A DNA stretch of 64,000 bases, from NCBI GenBank assembly GCA_026225945.1, contig JAMJFZ010004061.1:22923501-22987500 (forward strand). The letters are read 5' to 3'. Each line of letters begins with the position of its first letter. Positions within the stretch are counted from its first letter, which is position 1. This stretch comes from Cricetomys ansorgei (taxonomy: Eukaryota > Chordata > Mammalia > Rodentia > Nesomyidae). Under the pieces are notes generated by a model. The model did not search any database and was not told where the DNA came from. It saw only the letters and a list, made by a program, of their open reading frames with translations. Below are positions 48,024 to 58,890 of the stretch, one piece after another. A program made the translations under genes and the position numbers.

Positions 48024-48509
48024 TTAAACACCTACTTTGTGGAAGCAGAGAGATGATCTCATTGTTTGGGAGCCTGTCTCTTGCTGATTGGCTGCTAACA
48101 AAGTCTGGAACTTTTCTGAGTCTATAGTAGTTTTCTCTCTGTACCTCATCACCACCATTCCTCTCCTAGCTTTTTCCACTTCCTCAGCAGTGAACAACTG
48201 GGAGTTGAACAACTGGGAGTAGAATCTTTGGACTGCAGGAGATCCACACACCACTGGAACAAAATGCTGATAGGCTCTCGCTATGAAGGTGGCCAATCTG
48301 TGCATTATCAAGGTTGAAGAAAGGAGAAAGGAAGAAACTTCTTGAGTAATTGTCATAGATACACCACTAGGGATGATCCTGCCTCCCATGTGCTCTGCTT
48401 GGGTTTTCATCTTCTGAGCAGGTCCCTCTAATAGATAAAGGTAAGGAAACTGAGACTCTGAAATCAGTTTGCCCACAGCAGCCTGCAGTAAGAGGGGTGC
48501 ATGATTCAA
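48024..48509 (-). other. 161-codon open reading frame, unknown
   Basis: The longest ATG-to-stop frame in the window outside low-complexity DNA. The first 25 or so residues lie over the antisense strand of a MIR. The C-terminal half is rich in charged residues (AEEVEKARRGMVVMRYREK). No family, signal peptide or membrane helix is recognised, and no promoter or splice context is evident. It could be chance, a lineage-specific transcript or a relic exon. Confidence 0.15.
48191..48220. repeat. 15-bp perfect tandem duplication
   Basis: Two identical copies of 'tgaacaactgggagt'. The unit is a multiple of three, so the overlapping minus-strand frame stays open. Confidence 0.95.
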
Positions 48510-48575
48510 ATTGAGATTCTCAAAACTCCAAAGCCTACATTCTTTTCTTACATCAGTCTCTGCTCTACTCAGTTA
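48430..48575 (+). mobile_element. MIR SINE
   Basis: 'gtaaggaaactgagactctg', 'gtttgcccacagcagcctgc', 'gcatgattcaaattgagatt' and 'aactccaaagcctacattc' follow the MIR 3' half on plus. Confidence 0.6.
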
Positions 48576-48954
48576 CAGTGGCCCATCACTGTAGACTTAA
48601 GACTTAACCACTTGCCATCTCAGACAACTTCATAAAGAAACCAAATTCCAAGAGTTGCATCCTCATAGGTCTCATAGAGATTAACAAATGTGAAGGTACT
48701 GCAGATTCTAAATTTCATCATCTGTCAACTCAAATTGGTTTTAAAAAAAAGGAAACAAAATTTGAACAAATATATTATGGTCCATACAACAATATTTGAA
48801 TTCATTTTCTTTGTAAGAAGTCTGGCTCTTATGAACAACTATTTCCTTAAATATTCCATAATATAGACTTTAATAATGAGAGTTTTGATAATTAATATAG
48901 CCCACACTATCTGCCAACTTTTTATCAATTGCCAAAATGATAACAATGACAACA
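48576..48954. other. Unassigned AT-rich stretch
   Basis: No element recognised. Confidence 0.4.
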
Positions 48955-49185
48955 GCACTTTACAATAAATGCATAATCTTTGCCAGGTCATGCTTAAGTA
49001 CTAATTCATTTATTCTTTCAAAAAATCTTTAAAAAAATTCCTAGGCAAAAGTTTATTGTGTCCCCATTTTATAGATGAGGAAACAGAAGTATAGGGTTGA
49101 AGTATAGTCAAACTGAAATGCCAGGATGAGAATCCAAGTATCCTTGTTTCCAAGCTCCCCCTGAATTACTATGTAGGATTACAGT
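48955..49185 (+). mobile_element. MIR SINE
   Basis: 'ttgccaggtcatgcttaagt', 'actaattcatttattctttc', 'gtccccattttatagatgag' and 'gaaacagaagtatagggttg' are colinear with MIR. Confidence 0.72.
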
Positions 49186-49839
49186 GAAAGCACCCCTATT
49201 CTAATTCCATCATCTTCTAGAACATATGGTTTCTTGATGATGGGATGCATGTCTCTGTATCTGCTCAATATTAACTTTTTTTCTGAGTGCTGTAAGCGGA
49301 GTGGAATTATTCAAGACGAATGCTTGAGGGACCTTTGTTGGCTTTCTCCAGCAGCTTAAGCCCTTCCTAATCAGACTTTGTGTCAGGTCTTGGCAACTCT
49401 TGACAGTCTAAGGATTTCCTCCTGCTGCCCATGTGTGGTAATCTGAGATTAGAACAGGAACATTATATATGAGTTTGCAGCTGAGCAGTCCTGATCTCCC
49501 TGGAGGAGAGGATGAGAAACGGGCAAACTGAGACAAATGACTGAGACACAGGCAAACATTTCGAGGAACGCAGAGTTGACTGATGTTTTGACTAATGGAG
49601 ATGCTGATGCTTAGGACCACTACTTACTTTTTCACAGTCAAAGAGTGAGCCTGCAGCTACTCATAAGAAACTATTTACATATCTTTGGAAAGCTTATGGT
49701 TTATCCTGCATCTTTGTGCTAATACACCATGTAAGCATAGAGCCAAATCAGTCATAATTTATCTTGAGAAGATTCTCTACCATGACAAGAAAGATGACTC
49801 TTAAGGTCCATGGTTCATGTTCACTACTTAACTAGTCCA
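49186..49839. other. Unassigned non-coding stretch
   Basis: No repeat or exon recognised. Confidence 0.4.
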
Positions 49840-50251
49840 CATGAAACCTAAATTAAATATTGTTTCTAAGTTTGTCTGTGATGGTGTTTCCACATGAAAC
49901 TTAAACCTGGATCAGGTAACTCAGTGAAGTATGTTCCCTGTGTGAGTAAGCAGCATCAAGACATTGAGAGACCGAATAGACAAAAATGGAAGAAAGGAGA
50001 ATGTGTCCCTTTTCATTCTGCACTGCTGTCTCAGCTTTGTCTCCCACCTTAGGGCTGAATTGTTCCACCCACACCTGTGGTTTTCCATCCTCCAGAAGGA
50101 AAAAAGTGGGGTACCTCAGCCTCCATAACCATGATTCAACTTCTTATAAAAACCCTCTTTGAAAGATAGAATAGACTGATACACACAATTGGTACACATG
50201 AACACACACACACACTCACATACACATATTCTTTTTCAGAGAAACACACAC

Positions 50252-50296
<45 letters not shown>

Positions 50297-50412
50297 TAGA
50301 TATAAATAAATACTATGTCTATATCTATTTAATAAAAGTATGCATGCATGTATGCATATAGATTTAAATCTCGATTTTCCTATAACTCTAAAGAACCTTG
50401 ACCAATATAATA
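49840..50412 (+). mobile_element. Old ERVL/MaLR-like LTR with microsatellite inside
   Basis: 'tttgtctgtgatggtgtttc', 'agagaccgaatagacaaaaa', 'tacctcagcctccataacca' and 'tccttataaaa'-like text, then, after CA/GATA repeats, the terminal 'ctctaaagaaccttgaccaa' (consensus 'ctctggagaaccctgactaa'). The expanded repeat replaces the short TATA-rich spacer before the LTR end. Confidence 0.55.
50252..50302. repeat. (GATA)n microsatellite
   Basis: About 12 GATA units, preceded by CA runs from 50204 and followed by TATAGA/TAAATA variants. Confidence 0.97.
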
Positions 50413-50524
50413 GTCATGAGAGTAGGAGGTTATAGCTACTAATATTTAGTGTTGCAAAGCTTCCAAAGGGTAAACAGGTAACAGAGGCAGGCACCTTCCT
50501 ATAATGTTTTCTTACAATTTATCT

Positions 50525-50733
50525 ATTTTTATTGTATGTGTATTAATGCTTGACTGCATATATGTATATGCACCGTGTATATAGTTGGTGTTTACAGAAG
50601 CCAAAAAGGCTTTGGATCCCTAGAACTGGAGTTGTAGGTAGTGGCAAGCTGTCATGTGGGTGTTCGGAACCAAACTTCGGTTCTCTGCAAGGGCAGCAAG
50701 CACTCTTAATTGCTGAGTCATCTCTTCAGCTCC
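50525..50733 (-). mobile_element. B3-type SINE
   Basis: Reversed B3: 'tttggatccctagaactgga', 'gtgggtgttcggaaccaaac', 'ctgcaagggcagcaagcac' and the head 'tgctgagtcatctcttcagc'. Well preserved. Confidence 0.85.
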
Positions 50734-50737
50734 AATA

Positions 50738-50945
50738 GGGTGAGCAAAATGGCTTATTCAGTTATGATGCTTGTTATCAAAATCTTACAACTTGAGTTTA
50801 ACCCTCTTGGCTCACATGGTAGCGAACCAGTTCCCACAGGCTTGTCTTTGACCTTCACATGCATTCTTTGACACGCACATGCCCAAAGGGTAAACACACA
50901 CACAACTTAAATAAATGTAATAAAAATTTAAAATACAAACAATGA
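50738..50945 (+). mobile_element. B3-related SINE
   Basis: 'gagcaaaatggcttattcag', 'cttacaacttgagtttaacc', 'aaccagttcccacaggcttg' and 'aacttaaataaatgtaataa' match a B3 subfamily. It starts about 4 bp from the 5' end of the opposing B3. Confidence 0.72.
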
Positions 50946-51669
50946 ACAGTGAGTCTATGAGTATGAACAAGCAAGGTTGTAATTTGAAACAATATTTAGA
51001 AAAGATTTATCAAGCACAAGTCTCGGAAAAGGTACTTTCCCATGTAGTTTCCAATGTGATGCCCCTAATAACGGAGCTTTTAATGCCTATACATTTATAG
51101 AAAGAATTTTAAAATGTGGAAAACTGCAGCTGGACAGGATCACGTTAGCATTCCTCACTCATCTCTCACTCCACCAGAGAGATTATCCAGACAACAGCCC
51201 ACAGGATTTTCTTTTGTTCTGTCTTTAATCTAGTTCAGTATATCTCAAAATTCAGTCTGCGAAATAATTATTGTCTGGGGTTATAGGTATCAACTCTTAT
51301 TTACTGAGCCTCATGGTCAATTTCAGAACATTTCAAGGGTATTTCCAGGGCCTCTGGGTACAAGGAAGTAAACTGCACCCTGGCCGTGACCATGAAACAT
51401 GCCCTGCTGAGGGGGCAATGGGATTGCATACCAGCCTGGTTCCCACCACTCAGCTGATTCCCTTGGCAGGAGGAGGTGCCTTACAGTAAGTCATTTCCCT
51501 AGGGAAGCCCTGCCTTTCAGAAATTCCCACAATAGTACATCTGAGCAGCTACGGCCCTTATTATTTTGACTGTTTGTAATTCATGCCTGAGGATCTGACT
51601 TTGTAATTTACATAGTAGGGTATTCTTTTGTATATTTATATACCGTCCTCTTTCTCAGTGGCACTATTT
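50946..51669. other. Unassigned non-coding stretch
   Basis: A slightly GC-richer segment at 51340-51500 has a 72-codon frame without domain character. No repeat recognised. Confidence 0.4.
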
Positions 51670-51755
51670 AATCATTTCTCAATCCTCAGCTCTTTGCTCG
51701 GTTCCTAGAACATAATACAATCTCAGTAAAGAATGATGAGTGTAGGATGAAATTT
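51670..51755 (+). mobile_element. L2 LINE terminal fragment
   Basis: 'ggttcctagaacataataca' and 'tctcagtaaagaatgatgag' resemble the L2 end 'gcctagaacagtgcctggca...caataaatatttgttgaatga'. Confidence 0.4.
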
Positions 51756-52409
51756 AAATAAAATATAGAAAACAAATTAAACCTACATCCAAGGATGGAA
51801 CAAATATATGCATTGGGCTTGTGGCATTCCAGCCTATAATACTCATAAAATCATTTTAAGATTGATGTTATCATTAATATTTTACCATCATCTTTAGCTG
51901 AGAAAATTCATTGTGTGTAATTTATCTTTTTATTATGTTTTAATGGTTTTAAAATCATCATTTTTGCATTTTGCTGAAATACTAAATGGCAAATACCCCC
52001 ATCATTATATATATATATATTTTTTTTTCAGGAATGTCCTTAATATCTGGTCAAATATCCCATCATAATCAAAGTGGCACTCCTATGTGTTAAAACTTTC
52101 TCCTAGAAAGAGTCTAGCTAGTCAGACTCTTTGTAATTATCACTTCAGTAACTATTCCTACAGATAAGCCTTCCCTTAATCCCAGATAACTAACTTGGAA
52201 TACAATCCAAGATGTGAAAGAAATGGGTTCAAAAGAATGAGCTCTGAAGAAGAGAGATATACATTTTCTGCAAAACTGGTCTTGTATGTTCTCTATGCAC
52301 AGGAGTAATGCATGTAGACTTAGTATACATGCTGAATATTTTACTTAGAGTTGCTTTGGTGCTTCTCTGGGTTTTTTGCTTTACACTTTTTTTTTCTATT
52401 ACTATCACA
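51756..52409. other. Unassigned, with short TA and T runs
   Basis: TA run at about 52006-52020 followed by nine T. No element recognised. Confidence 0.4.
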
Positions 52410-52510
52410 GTCACTACCACAGAATGCTAAGGGCTACCAAGCACTCACTGTGCAGCTGAGCTCAGCCATTTCCACGCATTATCCCATTTAAGGTTTACAA
52501 CTAGTTTAAG
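52410..52510 (+). mobile_element. MIR SINE fragment
   Basis: 'gctaccaagcactcactgtg' and 'cacgcattatcccatttaag' followed by 'gtttacaactag' fit the MIR 5' core. Confidence 0.42.
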
Positions 52511-52782
52511 AGATCAGTGTGCATGCTAATTCCAGGTTGTTTATGATGTACATAATAGAGATATTGATCAAAGCCCTGCTCTGGCTATTATCAAATCTGT
52601 GATCATGGCCATCTATCTGTTTCCTATCAACGGAAGACTCTCAGTTAGTGGTCCCATAGAATATAAACGTTAAAGTCATACAACTATCATCCTTTTAATT
52701 TTGTGGCAGTTTATAGATTGCAAAGCATAGCTACATATTTCTTTTAATGTATTACCAAATCATGTGTAAGTATTGAATACTA

Positions 52783-52843
52783 GATGGCCTTTCTTTCTTT
52801 CTTTCTCTTTTCTTTTCTTTTCTTTTCTTTTCTTTTCTTTTTC
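52783..52843. repeat. (TTTC)n/(TTTTC)n tract
   Basis: TTTC tetramers switch to TTTTC pentamers, giving 60 bp of pyrimidine-only sequence. Confidence 0.96.
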
Positions 52844-52944
52844 AAACACTACAGAGATGTAGAGAGATGGAGATTGATTTTCTTGTGGAAAATTATTTCT
52901 CAAAGGAAATGGGTCAAAGCTGTGGCTCCAAACATGACCCAGGA

Positions 52945-52985
52945 ACTGCAAAATAAAATAAAATAAAATATAATTTAAAAAAAAT
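52945..52985. repeat. (AAAAT)n tract
   Basis: Five AAAAT-type units followed by an A-rich end, about 100 bp after the TTTTC tract. Together they may mark the two ends of a decayed insertion. Confidence 0.93.
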
Positions 52986-53354
52986 AACCATCTAGGTGGT
53001 ATGTCTGAATCACATGGACACAGCCCAAAGTAATAACTATATCCATCTTCCTGCAGAGCTCCGCAGCCCAAATCAATGCTACCACAGTAGAATAACTACT
53101 ATTCTATACTCCAAATACAGTTCAGGTGAGGGAAAACCCTACATTGTTTGACCAGTCATAACTGACCTACGAATCACAGTATTCCACAGTAAAATGTTGA
53201 GATTAGGAGAATGGCATTGCTCCAGTTGATCTTCCCACACACATCAGTTCCTTCCTATGGAGAGAGATGTTTGTGTTTCTAGAGACAGAATGCAGTTCTC
53301 CAGATGTCTCCTCACCTGGATTCTGGAGAAAAAATGTACCATGAGGTAGTCTCA
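52986..53354. other. Unassigned non-coding stretch
   Basis: No element recognised. Confidence 0.4.
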
Positions 53355-53510
53355 TATGAGTTCTCAGTCACTTCCCAGATTCAGACTCTGGCTCTGTCAC
53401 TAATTGTCTGACTGCACTGAGGTTGTTACAAGGTGTCTATGGCTTAGACTCCCATCTGTGAAGTGGGGATTTTAACAATACCGACTCTATAAGCCTGAGG
53501 TAATGGCTAT
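53355..53510 (-). mobile_element. MIR SINE
   Basis: Reversed MIR: 'cagactctggctctgtcact', 'gcttagactcccatctgtga', 'agtggggattttaacaatac'. Good order and spacing. Confidence 0.68.
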
Positions 53511-53829
53511 ATCTGTGTTCTGTTGTGATATTCTTTACTATTAACCCTTCCTGCCAATAGTCATCTTTCACATGATACATTCCTATTCCCATAGTCATCA
53601 GCTGAGGAGGTAGCAGTTACTATAATTAAAGCCTCTAGAACTCATAACATCCTATTGATTTGTTATACTACTCATAGGTTATTTTCATTGGGATGGGAAA
53701 TGCTGGAGATTTTGAAGCTGCAATGCAAAGAAATGAAACTCTAAAGATAAAATATCAGACACGTGGGTGGAAGATCAATATACACACAAGGAAAATAATC
53801 ATTTAAAGTATCTTAAAGCACACTGAGAT
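53511..53829. other. Unassigned non-coding stretch
   Basis: Nothing recognisable. Confidence 0.4.
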
Positions 53830-53990
53830 TGTTCAGATGTTCAAATTGAAAGAACCTTTGGATATACAGAATCCATCCTTTCTAATTTACATGTGGGGAG
53901 GCTGAGCTCCAGAGAGGTAGATTTACTCACACTGGGGAACCTGAGTGCTTTGGCTATAATCCATGATCACGCTGCTTAGTCTTCTTATTT
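53830..53990 (+). mobile_element. MIR-like SINE
   Basis: 'gtggggaggctgagctccag', 'agaggtagatttactcacac' and 'gcctttggctataatcc'-like text match the MIR 3' half. It could also be a related MIR subfamily. Confidence 0.5.
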
Positions 53991-54299
53991 TTCCAGTATA
54001 ATACATTTCTATTTCTCCTGTCTAAAATTTACATAACATATCTGAGAAGTCTGTGAAAGGGCAAAAGACTTATTGGGAAAATTTACTACCTCTAATTGCA
54101 CATTAAAATGTTCAAAGTGGAATGAATAGAAATACCTGCAACCTCAGTGTTTTACTTCTGAAATACCTTAATTCTCAAGGAGTCTAAGACTCATATGCCA
54201 CACTACTCAGGTCTCTCCCTTTACCTTCCTGTGGCCACTGTGAGCCTAACCTTCTGGCTGGTGAGACAGCTGTCCAGGCAAATCTAAACTGTTCTTTAG
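53991..54299. other. Unassigned non-coding stretch
   Basis: No element recognised. Confidence 0.4.
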
Positions 54300-54650
54300 T
54301 TTTCTTTCTTCATACCTCTTGGCACTGCAGCTTGTCTCTTGTCCTTTCTTCCTGGAATGCCCTCCTCTCAACCTCAATCCTGTCTATCATTGCTTATAAA
54401 CAATCCTTGCTTGCCTCCCACCCCAGTAAAGCAAGTCTTTTCTCTTCTATATGTAAATTTTATTTATTCTTCAGTAAAAGAATTCACTCATAGCTCTGTA
54501 CCTTGTTGTTTTGTTTTGTCTATATGCTTTATCTCTTCAGTTATATGGAAAGTTTGTTCAAGGCTGAATCACAACTCAGTTCATTTTAGTATCCTTCCAG
54601 CAATCAATATGTTGTCTTTATAAAGTGTTTATTGAACTGAAAAGGGAAAA
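54300..54650 (+). mobile_element. L2 LINE 3' end
   Basis: 'gtcctttcttcctggaatgc', a pyrimidine-rich body, 'ggaaagtttgttcaaggctg' and the terminus 'ataaagtgtttattgaactg' are colinear with the L2 3' region. Confidence 0.52.
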
Positions 54651-54919
54651 ATATATTCTGCATGCCTGATACTTAAAAAAAAATCTACAGCAAATCTTCC
54701 ATGATAGCGCATCTATTCTCAAACTCATTTTATTTCAAGTTATGAGCCAAGCATCAGTCATGGGTTATGTTTTCAAGTATACATATATTTTCTTATAAAA
54801 GAAAATTGAATTTATTTTGCTTCAGCATCCAGTACAGTGAAGCCTCCAAATAAGCAGACCTACTTTTTATTATTGGAACCCAACACAGCAGTAAGTAACA
54901 CAGTAACTTGATAGAAGAT

Positions 54920-54965
<46 letters not shown>

Positions 54966-55110
54966 AAGATAGATAGATAGATAGAATATAGGAAAATAGA
55001 AAGATACACAGATACATGCAATGCTAGAGATGTGGATAGGTGGATGATAGCTGATAGATACATAAAGATAGAAAAATAGATAGATAGATACATAGATAAA
55101 TACATGAATT
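54920..55110. repeat. (GATA)n and decayed GATA variants
   Basis: A clean GATA run at about 54920-54983 is followed by 120 bp of GATA interrupted by CATA, AAATA and GGAT variants. A small GTAG run lies at 55138-55151. Confidence 0.96.
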
Positions 55111-55169
55111 GATCATTGAGAGATGAATGGAGATACGTATGTAGGTAGGTAGAGAGACAAACATAGAAA

Positions 55170-56365
55170 TGGTTGATAAGTTAAAAGATTTAGATATGTT
55201 CAGGTTTTCTATGAAGAGAACAGAAACAGTCTTTTGATTTGTTCTTGCGTTACTATGTTTTCTTGTTATTTGTCTAAAATCTCATATCTATTTAATAATT
55301 TTTATTACTTGGGAAAGAAAAGTGTTTTTGTTGTTATTTTTGTTACAACGCCACATGAGAATCACGTATACTTTACCCGAGTTGAAATTAAGAAAATGGC
55401 TGTTTCAAAAAAACAAAGAGAGAGAGAGAGAGAGAAATCCTAGACACATCAGTATTAAGCTAATGGTTGAACTTAAAAAATTAATGTAAGCATTTCTAAT
55501 AGCTAAATCTATTCTTGGCGGATATGAGAAAAATGATGTCCACTGGCTTTGCTTGTAAGAGAGCAATGTTGACAGAATCTCAACATCAAAATAGCAAAAT
55601 GGCAAGAACTGTGCTTACCCTTAGCTGCAATAAATCTATTTCTGTGGGTATACGCTCTAAAAATAATTGGATGGAAGAATTAATAGAATATGAACAGCAG
55701 TATTTATTGCAGCCTCCTAAGAATATAATAAAGGGAACACTCTAAGCAATGGTAACACAGTGGTCCAGCGAACGTCAATAGATCAACATGATGGACTTTT
55801 ATACTGTTAAAATTACTGTTAAGTACACCGAAAGAGAGAAAATGTTATGACAGAGAATTAAACGAGAAATGCAAAATATAAAACGATATACACACTACAA
55901 CTACAACAATGTAAAAAACACACACAGCAAGAGCAGTGAGAGCGCCACATAACATGGAGAGCATTGCATAACATCTGAACTTGAAATGTCAGTCTAATAA
56001 GGACCTTATTTTAAAACTAAAGCATCTAAAGAATCATACTTTTTTTTTTATTATTCAAAGCTACTTTTGTCCCAGTCATTTGCTGACCACTTCCTCATTG
56101 TTTTTCAAGTGGTTGTTTCTTAGCGAAACTAATGAGGTGATCAGCATACATTTACTACTTATTCATTCCACTAAAAGTACGTTCGAGTCAGAGATCGTCT
56201 CGTCACAAATCCACAGGCTGTCACATCTTCAACATCTGGTAAGAGTTTGCTTTCTCTAGGAAGCCCTCTTCCAGTGATTCTTGCATACTCATAGGATCCA
56301 TAATTAACAGATTTATTTGTATTACCTGATGTCTGTTTCATCTATATTTCAGCGGTTATAGTATA
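55170..56365. other. CpG-retaining AT-rich block, no repeat assigned
   Basis: About 17 CpG occur between 55245 and 56200, several times the density just beyond it, although the DNA is AT-rich. A GA run sits at 55418-55437. One plus frame is open from 55503 to 55745. I recognise no known element or gene. Confidence 0.4.
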
Positions 56366-56791
56366 TGATGGTTAGCTTTAACTGTAAATTTCAAATAATG
56401 AAGAATCACCTAAGAGCAGAGTCTCCACAAAGGATTATTTACAATGGATTGGCCTATAGATACATCTGTAGAGCATTGCTTTATACAAGTTAAGAGATGT
56501 GGCAAGTCCTAGTCTACTGTGGGTGGCACAATTCACTAGTCAGGTTCATGAACTGTATGTAAATAGGGAAATGGAGCTGAGCACAAGCAAGCAAGTAAGC
56601 ATGTATGCTATTATTTCTCTCTGTTCATGGCTATGGATATGATGTGATTAGCTGTTTAAAGTTCTTGCCTTAACTTCAGCTCAATGTTGGGGGGTAGCCT
56701 AGATTTGTAAGATGAAATACACTTCTTCCTCCCCAAGTTGCATTTGTGCTAGAGTATTTTGTTACAACAACAGAAATGAAAACAGGTTACA
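56366..56791 (+). mobile_element. Solo rodent MaLR-like LTR
   Basis: Starts 'tgatggttagctttaactgt' and has 'gaatcacctaagagcagagt', 'ctactgtgggtggcacaatt', 'gatatgatgtgattagctg', 'cacttcttcctccccaagtt' and 'gtattttgttacaacaaca'. The LTR poly(A) signal AATAAA is mutated to AATACA. Reverse-oriented relative to the copy at 57293. Confidence 0.6.
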
Positions 56792-57287
56792 TATGCTGTT
56801 GTCTTTCAGAATAAATTATAAGATCTTGAAAGATCAAGATCTTCTTCCTCTTCCACAACTACCCTGTGTCACCCTCTCCACACACAACTGAGTCAAGTAC
56901 ATGGATATTCATACAAGGAATACTCAAGTGAATTGATCAATAGGCTGAATTCTAAGTTTTCTAAATTCACAATACTTAACACTCAATATGTAAATGCGTT
57001 CAACAATAAATGTTTTCCCAATTATCAATCTGGGTACATGGTTTTTTGTTTGTTTGTTTGATGTGGGGGAGGTTGCTTTATATGCCTGACTGTCAAATTC
57101 TGTTAATAACAAACATGTCTCTGCTAACCGAGGTTAACAATACTAATGAATATGACTTAATTGTACTATGTATATGCTGTGGTTCACTGTTTAAGCAATA
57201 ATCTCAAGAGACTTTTGGTTCTGACTTTATAATGAGGGTTGTTTACTAGTCCAATTTCAGAGATTCAGATTATAACCTTCCTAGGAA
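56792..57287. other. Unassigned spacer between opposed LTRs
   Basis: Contains a GTTT run near 57046-57060. Nothing else identified. Confidence 0.4.
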
Positions 57288-57292
57288 GCTAC

Positions 57293-57715
57293 TGTCTTGG
57301 TTACGGTTTCTATAGTTGTGATAAGACACCATGACCAAAAGTAACTTGGGGAGGAAAGGGTTTATTTTAGCTTACATGTTCCCATCACAGTCCATCATGA
57401 ATGGAAGTCAGGGCAGGAAGTCAAGGCAAGAACCTTGAAGCAGGATCTGAAGTCAAGATTACAAAAGAGCATTGCTTACTGGTTTGTTCTTCATGGCTTT
57501 CTCAGATTATTCTCTTTTAGAACTCAGGATTGCCTCTCTGCCCAGGACTGATACCACCATATAGTGGGCTGGGCCATGCTTTACCAATCATTAATCAAGA
57601 AAATGAAAACAGACTTGCCTGTGGATCAACGTTATAGAGTCATTTTCTCAATTGTGAGTCCCTCTTTCCAAGTGACTCTAGCTTGTGTTACATTGCCATA
57701 GCACTAGCCAACACA
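57293..57715 (-). mobile_element. Solo rodent MaLR-like LTR with target-site duplication
   Basis: Plus strand is the reverse of the LTR: 'ggtttctatagttgtgataa', 'caccatgaccaaaagtaact', 'tggggaggaaagggtttatt', 'cccatcacagtccatcatga' and 'gactctagcttgtgttacat'. The LTR has TG...CA ends and is flanked by gctac (57288-57292) and gctgc (57716-57720), a 5-bp duplication with one change. The MT/ORR1-type name is from memory. Confidence 0.68.
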
Positions 57716-58309
57716 GCTGCCTTAAGGAAGTGTAAGAAACATGTAAACTGGTGAACAACAGAATGGCAAAGACTGTTATCCATTTAAAGGTTAGAGACTA
57801 TGGAGCCTAAATTATAGTGTGCTAAGGATATAATTTGACTGATATATAAGAATGATAGCTTTAAAATAAGTTAAAACAAGTGAGGTAAAGAGCTTCTAAC
57901 AGGTACACTGATAAAAATTAAGACCAAATAAAATAAATACTATTTCTTATCTTTATGGAAAGTTTATCTTTATAGAAAATTTCTAAATGAGGCAGTGGAA
58001 TGTTAATCCACATTAGAAGGGATTATATATAAGTTGATCAATCATAAGAAGCAACCACTGATGCTCTTACTTATTCTGTAGGAAAAAGATTTTTAATTGA
58101 GAATTTCCTGTTTTATTTTCTCTCAATTAGATTTACATTCACAAATCATTTTTTCTGAAGTTCATTGAAACTTTTTCTTAAGCATCATCATTTTGTACCA
58201 TCATAGTCAATGGTATTTAGCTCAAGGTTGATGATTTCTGATCCTGAAGACATGTTGGGCTGTATTTATTCTTCTCAATGCATGATCAATTATTATACTT
58301 AACACCTCA
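57716..58309. other. Unassigned AT-rich stretch
   Basis: No element recognised after the target-site duplication. Confidence 0.4.
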
Positions 58310-58890
58310 TTTTTATTCATTGAATTAACAAATAAAATTATGTAGTGAGTACCCTTTATGGGTTAGGCAGTGTTAGAGTTACCACAGTTGAATGATTCAG
58401 CCATGTTCCTTATTTCCATGAAACTTAGAGTCCAAAATGGAAAATAGAAACAAATAAAATTACGAAGATATTCAGTTGTAAGATACAAGAGAAAAGACGG
58501 GGAGCAATGAGATTAACCTTGGTGAAAATTGTGCTTCAGAGGATGAAATAGGCTTCTTCACAGAGGTAATATGTCAAGGGAAATTCCAAAGAATGAGTAG
58601 AGGCAAGACAAAAAAAATAAAGAGATGATTTCTTGATGCAGAAAGGATAAAAAGAACAACCTTGGGACACAGAGGACCTGGGTATGTGCAAGGTGCTGGT
58701 AGGAATGATAGCAGGAGAGCTCTGAGATGTAGAGGACCCACTACATGCATGGGACTGTCAGAAATGAGGACAGTGTGATCTACATATCCAAGAAAGAACA
58801 TGGAACGAGGTGAGAGGGGAACTTATCAAAGGCATAGACCCTAAGATTGGATGGACTTTATTCTGAAAGAAAAGATAAGAATAATTAGCC
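58310..58890 (-). mobile_element. L2-like LINE relic
   Basis: Begins 'ttcattgaattaacaaataa', then 'gtgagtaccctttatgggtt', 'gaaacttagagtccaaaatg', 'gcttcttcacagaggtaata' and 'ggatggactttattctgaaa'. Same layout as the relic at 46900. Confidence 0.55.

Noticed and set aside
54920..55110. CRISPR-like or satellite array
   Set aside because: The regular repeat is a 4-bp GATA unit with no spacers, and the genome is mammalian.
55503..55745. 80-codon plus frame in the CpG-retaining block as a gene
   Set aside because: Peptide unrecognised and short. Kept only as part of the CpG finding.
57293..57715. Assignment to the rodent hAT element URR1
   Set aside because: URR1 has 'cagtggttctcaacc' type termini and 8-bp duplications. 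This copy has TG...CA ends with a 5-bp duplication, as an LTR should.
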